NCBI RefSeq assembly: GCF_003594875.1
Contig: NZ_QZEY01000022.1
Location: forward strand, 89,757-153,756
Direction of reading: 5' to 3'
Length of the DNA: 64,000 nt
DNA from: Bailinhaonella thermotolerans
Lineage (GTDB): Bacteria > Actinomycetota > Actinomycetes > Streptosporangiales > Streptosporangiaceae
Shown: one piece after another, positions 1 through 8,299 of the stretch
How the letters are laid out: each line of letters opens with the position of its first letter
Position numbering within the stretch: the stretch's first letter is position 1
Notes under the pieces: generated by a model
Databases searched by the model: none
The model's input: the letters and a program-made list of their open reading frames with translations, nothing else
What the model was told of the DNA's origin: nothing
Made by a program: the position numbers and the translations under genes

Positions 1-874
1 CGTACTGGCCGCCCTGGTCGGCCTGGTCCTGGCCGTAGCCGTAGCCCTGCTGCGGCTGGCCGTACGCCGGCATGGACGGCTGCGAGGGCTGCCCCTGCCC
101 GTACGGGTCCTGGCCGTAGCCCTGCTGCGCCTGGCCGTACCCCGGCTGCTCGTGCCCCGGCCGACCGTACGGCTGCGCCGCGGGCGGCTGGTAGGACGGC
201 TGGGAGTCGTAGCCGCCGCCGGAGTCGAACGTGCGCGTCTTCTCGTACGACGGCCCGTCGTGGCCCGGCGACTCGTACGGCCGCTGGTCCTGGCCGCCCT
301 GCTGGTCGTAGGGGGACCCGCCGGGGCCCTGGGCCTGGCCGTACTGGGCCTGGCCGTAGCCCTGCCCCTGGTCGTAGCCCTGGGGCTGCCCGTAGCCCTG
401 GCCGTGGCCGGCGCCCTGGCCGGCGCCCTGGTCGCCGCCCTGGCCGTACGCCTGCGGCCCGCCGTACTGCTGCTGGCCCTGCCCGTACTGCTGACCCTGG
501 CCGTACTGCTGGCCCTGCCCGTACTGCTGGTTCTGGCCGTACGGCTCGGCCTGGCCGTAACCCTGGCCGTAGGCGGCCTGGCCCTGCCCGCCGTACTCCT
601 GCGAGCCGTACTGCGGGGCCTGCGGCTGCGAGTCCGCCTGTCCGTAGGACGGGGCGGCGTACTGGTCCTGGCCGTGGGCGGGCTGTCCTGGCTGGGACAC
701 GCCGTACTCCGCGGCCGTTCGATAGTCGATCCGCTGCGTGCGCTCGGCGGACTGCTCCTCGCGCGGCGCGGCGGACTCCTCGGGACGTTGCTGACCGTAC
801 TCCGGGGAGTGCTCGCGATCCTGCGGACGCTGCTCGCCAGGATCACCGGGGTACGGCGACTGTCCGGTGCTCAC
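1..874 (-). CDS. Gln/Gly/Tyr-rich low-complexity protein, partial (C-terminus outside window)
   Basis: The frame starts at a GTG at 874 preceded by a good ribosome binding site (GAGGTGA, five bases upstream) and stays open for about 290 codons to the left edge, so the gene is truncated by the window. The visible product begins [12 protein letters not shown]. After a charged stretch of about 50 residues it is almost entirely Gln, Gly, Tyr and Pro, with degenerate repeats of [13 protein letters not shown] and QGYGQ types. No folded domain or membrane segment is visible in the part present. Actinomycete proteins with such N-termini often carry a C-terminal membrane domain (RDD, DUF4190 and similar), but that part lies outside, so no function is assigned. 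The opposite strand also has a long open frame here; it is Leu/Val/Arg-rich and is a shadow of the repeats. Confidence 0.75.
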   Translation of the reverse strand, partial: MSTGQSPYPGDPGEQRPQDREHSPEYGQQRPEESAAPREEQSAERTQRIDYRTAAEYGVSQPGQPAHGQDQYAAPSYGQADSQPQAPQYGSQEYGGQGQAAYGQGYGQAEPYGQNQQYGQGQQYGQGQQYGQGQQQYGGPQAYGQGGDQGAGQGAGHGQGYGQPQGYDQGQGYGQAQYGQAQGPGGSPYDQQGGQDQRPYESPGHDGPSYEKTRTFDSGGGYDSQPSYQPPAAQPYGRPGHEQPGYGQAQQGYGQDPYGQGQPSQPSMPAYGQPQQGYGYGQDQADQGGQY

Positions 875-1042
875 CGTGTCACCTCGATGTCACATCGATG
901 GGAATGCGCATGTGGCGTTCTGGTCCGCCGCACGCTGGACCTGCCCAAAGTAGCGAGGTTGGGGGCTTGAGCGCCATTTTCCCCGCTTTTGACCGCTCCT
1001 TTGCGTGGGAGTCGCCACCCTCTCGATCATTGACGACGCGCT

Positions 1043-1576
1043 TTACGGAGTGGGGGTCAGATGCAGCAACATCCTCGTGTTCCCCAGGGTGTTCGGCTTT
1101 ACCCGGTCCAGCTCCAGGAACTCCGCGACGCCCTCGTCGTACGAACTGAGCAGCTCAGCGTAGACCTCCGGGGAGACCGGCGTGCCCTGGATGGGCTTGA
1201 ACCCGTGCCGGCCGAAGAAGTCCACCTCGAAGGTGAGGCAGAACACCCGCCGTACGGCCAGCTCGCGCGCGGTGCGGATGAGGGCGGCCACGATGCGGTG
1301 GCCGACGCCCATGCCCCGGCAGGCCGGGTCCACCGCGACCGTGCGGATCTCGGCGAGGTCCTCCCACATCACGTGCAGCGCGCCGCAGCCCACGACCTCG
1401 CCCGCGTGCTCGGCGACCCAGAACTCCTGGACGTCCTCGTACAGGGCGACGGTGGTCTTCTGCAGGAGCCGGGGACCGTCGCCCGCGTGCAGGTCCACCA
1501 GGCGCCGGATCGCGCGCACATCGGGCGTGCGGGCACGGCGGACCTGGACGTCGAACTCGGGCGGGGCCTGCTCCAT
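1043..1576 (-). CDS. argA: Amino-acid N-acetyltransferase (ArgA-like, GNAT family)
   Basis: A 177-residue single-domain GNAT acetyltransferase resembling the short mycobacterial-type ArgA (Rv2747-like), which acetylates glutamate or glutamine from acetyl-CoA in the first step of arginine synthesis. The acetyl-CoA pyrophosphate loop is visible at about residues 79-95 (RTVAVDPACRGMGVGHR). The conserved tail with SYDEGVAEF and KPNTLGNTRML is characteristic of this subfamily. The ATG at 1576 is the only good start. It lacks a clear Shine-Dalgarno sequence, so translation may be leaderless or weak. It is a single gene, transcribed away from the NlpC/P60 gene. A generic GNAT assignment is certain; the ArgA role is inferred from family resemblance. 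Confidence 0.85.
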   Translation of the reverse strand: MEQAPPEFDVQVRRARTPDVRAIRRLVDLHAGDGPRLLQKTTVALYEDVQEFWVAEHAGEVVGCGALHVMWEDLAEIRTVAVDPACRGMGVGHRIVAALIRTARELAVRRVFCLTFEVDFFGRHGFKPIQGTPVSPEVYAELLSSYDEGVAEFLELDRVKPNTLGNTRMLLHLTPTP

Positions 1577-1841
1577 GAGCGCTCAGCGTAGGACGCGGGC
1601 GGGTGCCGGGCGAATATCGGTCCGCCTCTAACCCGGAGCCGCTTTCCGTCGTCACGGCGCGCTCTCACTCGGCCACGTACCGCTTCCGGCCGACCAATGT
1701 GCGCCATTTCACATTTTCGTGGCCGAGATCTGCCTGCTCGCAGGCGGGTAAACGCAGCGCAAAGCAGGTTTTGCCCACTGCGGAACGTGATCAAAACGTG
1801 ATCTCTCGGTTGCTCCGCCTCAACTGATTTGGCGGTTCCGG

Positions 1842-1870
1842 TTGGCACGAACCCCCGGTGGCACTATCGT
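1842..1870 (+). promoter_or_regulatory. Probable sigma-70-type promoter of the riboswitch/NlpC transcript
   Basis: TTGGCA at 1842-1847 and TATCGT at 1865-1870 are separated by 17 bases. This would start a transcript about 30 bases before the riboswitch core. Further upstream, GTGATC occurs twice around 1787-1803 (GTGATCAAAACGTGATC) and could be an activator site. The rest of 1577-1841 contains no gene that I can support. Confidence 0.5.
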
Positions 1871-1904
1871 CCTGCTCTGATGTCGGCCCGGCACCCGAGC
1901 GCGG

Positions 1905-2050
1905 GCCGCACCGCCGAATCCCTGCTCGCATCCAGCGCGCGGGGAACCGGGGACCCAAACTTCCCCTGGGGTGAATCCGTGGCCTGGCGCGTCTCGCGCC
2001 CGCGGTAGGGCTGCTCCGGCCCGAACCCGTCAGCTAACCCGGTAGGCGGC
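1905..2050 (+). promoter_or_regulatory. Cyclic di-AMP riboswitch (ydaO-yuaA type)
   Basis: The leader carries the conserved blocks of the ydaO-yuaA motif in the right order: GCCGAATCCCTG near 1911, GGAACCGGGGACCCAA near 1940, GGGGTGAATCC near 1968, then TAGGGCTGCTC and CCGAACCCGTCAGCTAACC near 2020, closing with GGTAGGCGGC. This class binds cyclic di-AMP and normally turns expression off when the ligand is high. In actinomycetes it commonly precedes cell-wall hydrolase genes. Here it sits directly before the NlpC/P60 gene, ending about 20 bases before its start codon. The fold was recognised by eye and not computed. Confidence 0.93.
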
Positions 2051-2070
2051 CTTGGGAGAGGAGTTTCTTG

Positions 2071-3114
2071 GTGGAGGGTCCGCACCCGTCCGCCGGCGAT
2101 CTCGCCGGCACCCGCACGCGTGCTGAGAGAAGAAGATTCACCCGGTCACCCCGGCGCCTGACGCTGGTCGCCGCCACCGTGATGGCGCTCGGCCTGTGCG
2201 TGCCGCTGAACACGGCCGCCGCGGACCCCGAGCCCAGCATGAGCGAGCTCAAGGCCGAGGTGGAGAAACTCCACAACCAGATCGAGTCGTACACCGAGCA
2301 GTACAACGGCCTGCGGGTGCGGCTGGAGCAGGCCAAGCGCGCGGCGCGCGTCGCCCAGCAGAACTACACGCGGGCCGAGAAGGAGCTGCAGGCGCGGCGC
2401 CAGAAGGTGGCCGACCTCGCCTACAGCAGCTACATGAACAGCGGGGTCGACCCGGCCGTGCCGTTCGTGACCTCCTCCGACCCGCGCAGCTACCTCGACT
2501 CGGCCGCCACGCTCCACACGCTCCGGGAGAGCCGGAGCGAGGAACTGGCCGAGGTCAACCGGGCCAAGCAGACCGCCGAGCGGGCGCGCGCCAGCGCCGA
2601 GGAGCGGGCGCGGTCCGTCGAGAAGCTCGTGGCCGACATCGAGGCCAAGAAGTCCAAGATCACGAAGCTGGTCGCCAAGTCCGAGAGCAAGCTCTTCGAC
2701 AAGGCGATCGCGAAGGCCAAGAGCGGCAAGGGCGGCAAGGTCGACATCCCGATCTTCGGCAACAGCAAGGCCGCCATCGCCACCCGGTACGCCCTCACCC
2801 AGCAGGGCAAGCCCTACGTCTGGGGCGCCGAGGGGCCGAACTCCTACGACTGCTCCGGCCTGGTCATGTGGGCATATGAAAAGGTGGGCATCAGCCTGCC
2901 GCACTACACCGGCGACCAGTGGACCGCGGGGCCGCACGTCTCCCGCTCCGAGATGCGCGCCGGGGACCTGGTGTTCTTCTACAACGACCTGCACCACGTG
3001 GGCATCTACCTGGGCAACGGGATGATGGTCCACGCTCCGCAGACCGGGGACGTCGTCAAGGTCGCCCCGATCGCGGGCCGTCCGTTCGCGGGCGCGGTCC
3101 GTATCGCCGACTGA
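2071..3114 (+). CDS. Secreted NlpC/P60 peptidoglycan endopeptidase with coiled-coil N-terminal region
   Basis: The product of about 347 residues has an Arg-rich N-terminus and a hydrophobic signal segment (about residues 29-50, ending near NTAAA). A Glu/Lys/Ala-rich coiled coil follows to about residue 205, then a C-terminal NlpC/P60 (C40) domain. The catalytic triad is visible: Cys in YDCSGL (~261), His in HHVGIY (~309) and His in MVHAPQTG (~321). The family cleaves peptide stems in peptidoglycan. GTG at 2071 is chosen because the GGGAGAGGAG site (2054-2063) is best spaced for it; the adjacent TTG at 2068 is the alternative. Control by the upstream c-di-AMP riboswitch ties its expression to the cell-envelope second messenger. 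A paralogue lies at 32846-34033. Confidence 0.93.
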   Translation: MEGPHPSAGDLAGTRTRAERRRFTRSPRRLTLVAATVMALGLCVPLNTAAADPEPSMSELKAEVEKLHNQIESYTEQYNGLRVRLEQAKRAARVAQQNYTRAEKELQARRQKVADLAYSSYMNSGVDPAVPFVTSSDPRSYLDSAATLHTLRESRSEELAEVNRAKQTAERARASAEERARSVEKLVADIEAKKSKITKLVAKSESKLFDKAIAKAKSGKGGKVDIPIFGNSKAAIATRYALTQQGKPYVWGAEGPNSYDCSGLVMWAYEKVGISLPHYTGDQWTAGPHVSRSEMRAGDLVFFYNDLHHVGIYLGNGMMVHAPQTGDVVKVAPIAGRPFAGAVRIAD

Positions 3115-3238
3115 AAAACACCCTCCCCGATCTGTTGCGGGCACGCCTTGACGCGTATGACCTTCGGCTTTACCGTCGCTCTGGAATGCCCGAATCCGAG
3201 TACGGCTTCCCTCGATGCGACGAACGGAAGGCCTCGGG

Positions 3239-3523
3239 ATGACCCATCCTGAATTCGTTGCGCTCGATAACGACGTTTCGCGTTCCCATGCCCTTTCCCT
3301 GGTCCCGCGGCCATATCCGACGCTTGAGGAAGCCGGCCTCGCGGACGAGGACCTGCGTCTCCTGGCCGCGCTCGCGACCGGCGCGACCACCGAGACGGCC
3401 GCGCGCCGCCTGGAGGTGAGCGCCCGCACCGTCCGCCGCCGGCTCCGCAGCATCTGCGACCGCCTGGGAGTGGCCTCCCCCATCGAAGCCGTGGTCTGGG
3501 CCGCCCGCCGCAGCCTCATCTGA
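3239..3523 (+). CDS. Small LuxR-type helix-turn-helix regulator without receiver domain
   Basis: The 94-residue protein ends in a GerE/LuxR-type DNA-binding domain: a leucine-rich first helix (EDLRLLAALATGAT) followed by TETAARRLEVSARTVRRRLR, the typical recognition helix-turn-helix. There is no receiver or PAS domain. The ATG at 3239 follows GGAAGG at a normal distance, and this start is preferred over in-frame upstream codons. It lies about 120 bases after the NlpC/P60 gene on the same strand, but a terminator cannot be seen between them, so co-transcription is possible. The target genes are unknown. Confidence 0.8.
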   Translation: MTHPEFVALDNDVSRSHALSLVPRPYPTLEEAGLADEDLRLLAALATGATTETAARRLEVSARTVRRRLRSICDRLGVASPIEAVVWAARRSLI

Positions 3524-3534
3524 CCGGCGAGCAC

Positions 3535-3574
3535 GCGAGAGCCGTACGGCATGAGCTGCCCGTACGGCTCTCGC
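3535..3574. terminator. Hairpin terminator between convergent genes (GAGCCGTACGG element)
   Basis: Two 15-base arms (3535-3549 and 3560-3574, GCGAGAGCCGTACGG and its complement) form a perfect stem around a 10-base loop. It lies just after the LuxR-type gene and just before the end of the small membrane protein gene on the opposite strand, so it can serve both. There is no T-run. The stem is one of the many GCCGTACGGC elements of this window. Confidence 0.7.
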
Positions 3575-3588
3575 TGCGTTTCGGAGGG

Positions 3589-3765
3589 TCAGCGGCGGGT
3601 CCAGCGGCCGCGCCAGCCGGTGCCGAGGCCAGCCAGGTGGAGGGCCACGAAGAGCAGGCCCAGCATCATGAGGGTGGTGGCGTTGAAGGCGTCGCCGACG
3701 TTGGCGTCGATCAGGTCAAGGAGCAGCGCCAGGCCGAAGACCACGGCGGCGATGATCGCGAACAT
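3589..3765 (-). CDS. Small hydrophobic membrane protein (58 aa)
   Basis: A short frame starts at an ATG at 3765 preceded by a perfect AGGAGG five bases upstream and ends at 3589. It encodes 58 residues: an initial hydrophobic helix (MFAIIAAVVFGLALLLDLI), a short polar loop (DANVGDAFNATT), a second hydrophobic helix (LMMLGLLFVALHLAGLG) and a basic tail ending WRGRWTRR. It is therefore a two-helix membrane protein with a positive, presumably cytoplasmic, C-terminus. Similar tiny proteins are widespread in actinomycetes without an assigned role. The ribosome site and the clean topology support it as real. Confidence 0.75.
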   Translation of the reverse strand: MFAIIAAVVFGLALLLDLIDANVGDAFNATTLMMLGLLFVALHLAGLGTGWRGRWTRR

Positions 3766-4105
3766 AATGACCTCCTGCGTTCTATGAGCAGCCAGGTCCC
3801 CCGAAGCCCGGGCGGCGGTTCCGCCGGTCCCTTCGGCGCGCCGGACCGGAACCTGAGTACGAACGCTTGGTGACCGGGTGCGGCGTTTTCAAACCCATTA
3901 CCTTTCCCACCTGCGCGAATACACTTCCGCGCCGTGCCGGAATACTTCACGTGACTCACACCGCTCACATGACGCGCGCGATAATCGGCCGGGAACCCCG
4001 CCGCGAGGCTTCGTGCCCGGCGCGGGAAAGGGGCCCGCGGTGGCGGGGGTGGGGTGGATCGCGTAGAGTGCGGCGCCTGTTTCTTGATCAGGTGGAAGGC
4101 TGCCC
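3766..4105. other. Intergenic region, 340 bases
   Basis: This lies between the divergent small membrane protein gene and the next plus-strand gene. It contains stretches that are less GC-rich than coding DNA (3890-3990) and a possible -10 element (TAGAGT near 4065) ahead of the gene that starts at 4106. No convincing small gene or structured RNA was seen. Confidence 0.5.
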
Positions 4106-5713
4106 GTGCTCGCCGACTCGCTCCTGGTACGGCGGCGCCCGTACGTCATGTTCTGGTGGTGGACCGCGGTCGCGCTCGCCGTCTGGAGCCCGGTCAGGTT
4201 CGCCATGGACGACCTCGTCGCGTCGGCGACCGGGCGGGAACGACTCTGGTGGGCCGGGTGCGTCAGGGAAGACGGCCGGGCCGCGGGCTGGCGGCACACC
4301 GCCGAGGGGATCGCCGGGGGCCTGGGCGCGGGGCTGCTGCTCATCGCGCCCGTCCTGCTGGTGATCCTCATCGTGGCGGTGCGGCGGCACGGTGAGGACC
4401 GGCCCGAGGCGCACGTGCGGGCGGCCCGCGCCGCCGTCCTCGTGCTCGCGGCGGCCGAGGCGCTTCTCCTGGTGAGGGAACGCGTCGCGCCTTCCGCGCT
4501 GGACCCGGCCTGTGTGGAGCGGTTCGCCCCGCCCGATCTCGGGTCCGCCGGGATCGCGTTCACCTGGCTCGTCTCGGCCCCGGCGGCGGTCCTGATCGCG
4601 GCGGGGGCGGCCACGCTCGCCCGGCCGGCGCGCGCGCTGACGGCGACGGCGGCGGCGCTCGTGCTGCCCCTGGCGGGCGTGACGGTGGTGGAGTGGCTGC
4701 CCGAACTGCGTCACGTGCTTACCGGCCCGGAGCTGACGGCCGAGGGGACGCCCCGCTACGTCCTGGTCGGCTCCTCCGGGCCACGCCGGAACTGGAGCGA
4801 CAGCGGCAGCGAGCTCCACGTGCTCGACCTGGCGACCGGGAAGCCGGTCGGCCAGGTCGACCTTCCGGGCGAGGAGTACGGCGAGTACACCTCGGCCGCC
4901 CGCGCCCGCGAGCCCGGGGAGTACATCGCCGCGGCCACCGTCTCCGTCGGCGGGAACGACGACGAGGGCGGCAGCGAGGCCTCGGAGGTCTTCCGGATCA
5001 CGCTGGACGCGCGGGGCCGGCCCCGGGTCGGCGAGAAGGTCTCCCCAGCGCTGGCCGGGGCGGTGACCTCCCTCGACGTCTCCCCCTCCGGCCGCGTCGG
5101 CTACGCCCGGGTGGCCACGAACGCCGTCGGCACGTCCTTCCCCTTCCTCGGCGTCGTGGGCCGCTCACCCGACTGGCCGTCCCAGGGGGCGCACAAGGTC
5201 CAGTGGGCGGGCGACAGGACGCTGCTGTCGCTCTCAGAAGGGCAGTGGGAGGGCCCCGTGGTGAACGGCGGGCTCAAGCCGGAGAGGGGGTGGGTCCCGG
5301 CCCTCGACGTGGAGCGTCGCGAGATCACGCGGCACCCGCTGGGCGCCCCGCCCGAGGCGGGCCTGCTGGCCCGGCTGCCCGGCGGCCGCACGATCGTCGC
5401 GGACGCCCGGGACGGGCGGCCCAGACTCGTCGTCCACGACGGGCCGACCGCGATCGGCACGCTGTTCGTACCCGCCAGGGGCCGCATCCTGTCGATGGCC
5501 CTCGACCGCGCCGGAACGCACCTGCTGGTCGGCCAGGACAACCAGTCCGATCCCAACAAGCACCCCACCGAGTGGGACCACGAGCTGCACCGCGTGGACC
5601 TGCGCCCGCTCGCGGGCGTCCCCACCCCGCCCCAGAGCTCGTTTCGCGACCTGAACCCGCCGCGCCGGCTGGTCTGGCACGGCATGCACCCGGTCGCCAC
5701 GATCGCCTGGTGA
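4106..5713 (+). CDS. Membrane-anchored protein with propeller-like extracytoplasmic domain, function unknown
   Basis: The 535-residue product starts at a GTG with GGTGGAAGG upstream. The first ~200 residues contain about five hydrophobic helices (around residues 17-35, 78-98, 112-130, 150-172 and 176-195). The remainder is a beta-rich region resembling a WD40/YVTN-type propeller: repeated segments such as YVLVGSSGPRRNW, LHVLDLATGKPVGQVDLPG, VTSLDVSPSGRVGYARV and ILSMALDRAGTHLLVG. It is probably exposed outside the membrane. No catalytic motif was found. The gene is convergent with lysS, and the intervening DNA holds a tandem repeat that begins at this gene's stop codon. Confidence 0.75.
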   Translation: MLADSLLVRRRPYVMFWWWTAVALAVWSPVRFAMDDLVASATGRERLWWAGCVREDGRAAGWRHTAEGIAGGLGAGLLLIAPVLLVILIVAVRRHGEDRPEAHVRAARAAVLVLAAAEALLLVRERVAPSALDPACVERFAPPDLGSAGIAFTWLVSAPAAVLIAAGAATLARPARALTATAAALVLPLAGVTVVEWLPELRHVLTGPELTAEGTPRYVLVGSSGPRRNWSDSGSELHVLDLATGKPVGQVDLPGEEYGEYTSAARAREPGEYIAAATVSVGGNDDEGGSEASEVFRITLDARGRPRVGEKVSPALAGAVTSLDVSPSGRVGYARVATNAVGTSFPFLGVVGRSPDWPSQGAHKVQWAGDRTLLSLSEGQWEGPVVNGGLKPERGWVPALDVERREITRHPLGAPPEAGLLARLPGGRTIVADARDGRPRLVVHDGPTAIGTLFVPARGRILSMALDRAGTHLLVGQDNQSDPNKHPTEWDHELHRVDLRPLAGVPTPPQSSFRDLNPPRRLVWHGMHPVATIAW

Positions 5714-5863
5714 CCTTCCGGCACGCCCGGCGACCTTCCCGTACGGCCGGCGGCCTCCGATACGGCCGTGGCCTTCCGGTACGGCCGTGGCCTTCCGGTA
5801 CGGCCGTGGCCTTCCGGTACGGCCGTGGCCTTCCGGTACGGCCGTGGCCTTCCGGTATGGGCC
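5710..5863. repeat. Tandem array of 19-bp units between convergent genes
   Basis: Units of GTGGCCTTCCGGTACGGCC occur four times perfectly from 5768 to 5843. Degenerate copies lie on both sides: 5730-5748, 5749-5767, a copy with a one-base shift that starts at the TGA stop of the preceding gene, and an imperfect last copy ending about 5863. Each unit contains CCGGTACGG, a close relative of the GCCGTACGGC palindrome that is common here. Confidence 0.95.
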
Positions 5864-5922
5864 GTGCGGAACGCGGCGGCCCCGCCGTACCCGGTGAAGG
5901 GGGCGCGGCGGGGCCCATGGGC

Positions 5923-7422
5923 TCAGGAGGTGGGCTTGACCAGCGGGAAGAGGATGGTCTCGCGGATGTTCTTGCCGGTGAACGCCATGATCATCCGGTC
6001 GATGCCCACGCCGACGCCGCCCGTGGGGGGCATGGCGTACTCCAGGGCCTGGAGGAAGTCCTCGTCGAGCTGCATGGCCTCGGGGTCGCCCCCGGCGGCC
6101 AGCAGGGACTGCTCGGTGAGGCGGCGGCGCTGCTCGACCGGGTCCACCAGCTCGGAGTAGCCGGTGCCGAGCTCGGTGCCGAAGCCGATGAGGTCCCACT
6201 TCTCGGTCAGGCGCGGGTCCTCGCGGTGCTGGCGGACCAGCGGCGAGGTCTCGACCGGGTAGTCGCGCACGAACGTCGGCTGGACGAGCGTGTGCTCGAC
6301 CAGGGCCTCGAAGAGCTCCTGGACCAGCTTGCCCTGGCCCCACTTGGGGTCCCAGTGCACCTCGCGGGCGTCGGCGAGCTTGCGGACGTCCTCGATGGGC
6401 GTGCCCGGGTCGATCTCCTCGCCGAGCGCCTCGGAGACGGCTCCGTACAGCGTGATCTGGGGCCACTCCTCGGCGCCGAGGTCCACCTCCTGGCCCTTGT
6501 ACTCGACCACGGTGGTGCCCAGGGCCGCCTGGACCGCGTGCTGGTACATCCGCTGGGTCAGCTTGGCGACGCCGTTGTAGTCGGAGTAGGCCTCGTAGAA
6601 CTCCAGCATCGTGAACTCGGGGTTGTGCGTGGCGTCCGCGCCCTCGTTCCGGAAGTTCCGGTTGATCTCGTAGACCTTCTCGATGCCGCCGACGAGCAGC
6701 CGCTTGAGGTAGAGCTCGATCGCGATGCGGAGGTAGAGCTCCATGTCGTAGGCGTTGATGTGGGTCTTGAACGGCCGCGCGCTCGCCCCGCCGTGGATCG
6801 GCTGGAGCATCGGCGTCTCGACCTCCAGGAACCCGCGGTCGTTGAAGAACTCCCGCACGGCGCGCACGGTGTCGCTGCGCAGCCGCGCCATCCGCCGCGC
6901 CTCGTCGTTGATGATGAGGTCGACGTAGCGCCGGCGCACCCGCGCCTCGGGGTCGGTCAGGCCGGCGTGCTTCTCCGGCAGCGGCCGCAGGCACTTGGAC
7001 GTGATCGCCCAGCTCTCGACCATGATCGACAGTTCGCCGCGGCGGGAGGTGACGACCTCGCCCTCGACGCCGATGTGGTCGCCGAGGTCCACGTCGCGCT
7101 TCCAGGCCGCGAGGGAGTCCTCGCCGACCTTGTCGAGCGACACCATCACCTGGATGTCGCCGGACCCGTCCCGGATGGTGGCGAAGCACAGCTTCCCGCC
7201 GATCCGTGACAGCATGACGCGCCCGGTGACCCCGACCCGCTCCCCGGTGGAGGCTCCCGCCTCCAGCCCGGCGAATTTCTCCCGGACCTCGGCGATGGCG
7301 TGCGTCCGCGGGAACGTCACCGGGTAGGGGTCGATCCCCTCGGCGCGCAGCCGGTCGAGCTTCTCCCTCCGGACGAGCATCTGCTCCGGAAGGTCCAGGT
7401 CACGGGTCACGTCTTCACTCAC
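5923..7422 (-). CDS. lysS: Lysyl-tRNA synthetase, class II
   Basis: A 499-residue protein of normal LysS length that charges tRNA-Lys in the cytoplasm. The N-terminal OB-fold anticodon domain (about residues 55-160, with GKLCFATIRDGSGDIQVMV) is followed by the class II catalytic core. Motif 2 is visible in FRNEGADATHNPEFTMLEFY, and motif 3 in GVGVGIDRMIMAFTG near the C-terminus. The ATG at 7422 gives the usual MSEDVTRDLDLPEQM start. It lies downstream of coaX on the same strand with a gap of about 95 bases and could be read as the last gene of that operon. It is convergent with the membrane protein gene at 4106. Confidence 0.97.
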   Translation of the reverse strand: MSEDVTRDLDLPEQMLVRREKLDRLRAEGIDPYPVTFPRTHAIAEVREKFAGLEAGASTGERVGVTGRVMLSRIGGKLCFATIRDGSGDIQVMVSLDKVGEDSLAAWKRDVDLGDHIGVEGEVVTSRRGELSIMVESWAITSKCLRPLPEKHAGLTDPEARVRRRYVDLIINDEARRMARLRSDTVRAVREFFNDRGFLEVETPMLQPIHGGASARPFKTHINAYDMELYLRIAIELYLKRLLVGGIEKVYEINRNFRNEGADATHNPEFTMLEFYEAYSDYNGVAKLTQRMYQHAVQAALGTTVVEYKGQEVDLGAEEWPQITLYGAVSEALGEEIDPGTPIEDVRKLADAREVHWDPKWGQGKLVQELFEALVEHTLVQPTFVRDYPVETSPLVRQHREDPRLTEKWDLIGFGTELGTGYSELVDPVEQRRRLTEQSLLAAGGDPEAMQLDEDFLQALEYAMPPTGGVGVGIDRMIMAFTGKNIRETILFPLVKPTS

Positions 7423-7516
7423 GCACCCAAGGTTACCGACAGTCGGCCCGCGCCCCCGCTGGACACAAGATCAATCGGATGTTGCACCTTGGTATCGGCG
7501 CGACGCGGCCGGGTCC

Positions 7517-8299
7517 TCAGGTGGTGTTGCGCTCGTAGATCAGGCGCAGGCCGATCAGCGTGAGCCAGGGCTCGTGCAGGTCGATGCTCCTGGACTCGGC
7601 CACCACGAGGGGGGCGGCGCTGCCGGTGGCCACCACCGTCACGTCGTCGGGGTTGTCGGCCAGCTCGGCGGCCATGCGCTCCACTATGCCGTCCACCTGC
7701 CCGGCGAAGCCGTAGATGATGCCGGACTGGAGGGCCTGGACGGTGTTCTTGGCGATGACCGTGCGGGGGCGCAGCAGCTCGACCTTGTGGAGCTGGGCGC
7801 CGGCCGAGGCCAGGGCGTCCACGCTGATCTCGATGCCGGGCGCGATCGCCGAGCCGACGTACTCGCCTCTGGCCGACACCGCGTCGAAGGTCGTGGCGGT
7901 GCCGAAGTCGACGATGATGCAGGGGCCGCCGTAGAGCTGGATGGAGGCCAGGGCGTTGACGATGCGGTCGCTGCCCACCTCCTTGGGGTTGTCCATGCGG
8001 ACCGGCACGCCCGTGCGCACGCCCGGCTCGACGATGACCGCGGTGACGTCGCCGTAGTAGCGGCGGCACATCTCGCGCATCTCGTTGAGGACGGACGGGA
8101 CCGTGCTGCACAGCGCGATGCCGCTGATGTCGGCGTCCTTCAGCAGCGGGCTCTGGCTGAGCAGGCCCTGCAGCACGACCGCGATCTCGTCGGCGGTGCG
8201 GCGGGCGTCGGTGGCCACCCGCCAGTGCTCGATGACCTCCTCGTCCTCGAAGAGGCCCAGGACGGTGTGGGTGTTCCCGACGTCGATCGTCAGCAGCAT
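7517..8299 (-). CDS. coaX: Type III pantothenate kinase
   Basis: The 260-residue CoaX phosphorylates pantothenate, the first committed step of coenzyme A synthesis. The ASKHA-fold phosphate motif DVGNTHT is at residues 5-11. Other family marks are VGSDRIVNALA, DFGTATTFD and the metal/substrate region EYVGSAIAPGIEIS. The ATG at 8299 overlaps the TGA of nadBC by one base (TGATG), which indicates translational coupling. Its position behind panC and panD puts pantothenate synthesis and activation in one transcription unit. Confidence 0.96.
   Translation of the reverse strand: MLLTIDVGNTHTVLGLFEDEEVIEHWRVATDARRTADEIAVVLQGLLSQSPLLKDADISGIALCSTVPSVLNEMREMCRRYYGDVTAVIVEPGVRTGVPVRMDNPKEVGSDRIVNALASIQLYGGPCIIVDFGTATTFDAVSARGEYVGSAIAPGIEISVDALASAGAQLHKVELLRPRTVIAKNTVQALQSGIIYGFAGQVDGIVERMAAELADNPDDVTVVATGSAAPLVVAESRSIDLHEPWLTLIGLRLIYERNTT

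Noticed and set aside
152..970. Long plus-strand frame of a Leu/Val/Arg-rich protein
   Set aside because: It is the antisense of the YGQ repeats in the minus-strand gene, which has a proper ribosome site and typical low-complexity composition.
5710..5863. CRISPR array
   Set aside because: The 19-bp units are directly adjacent with no unique spacers and no cas genes are present.
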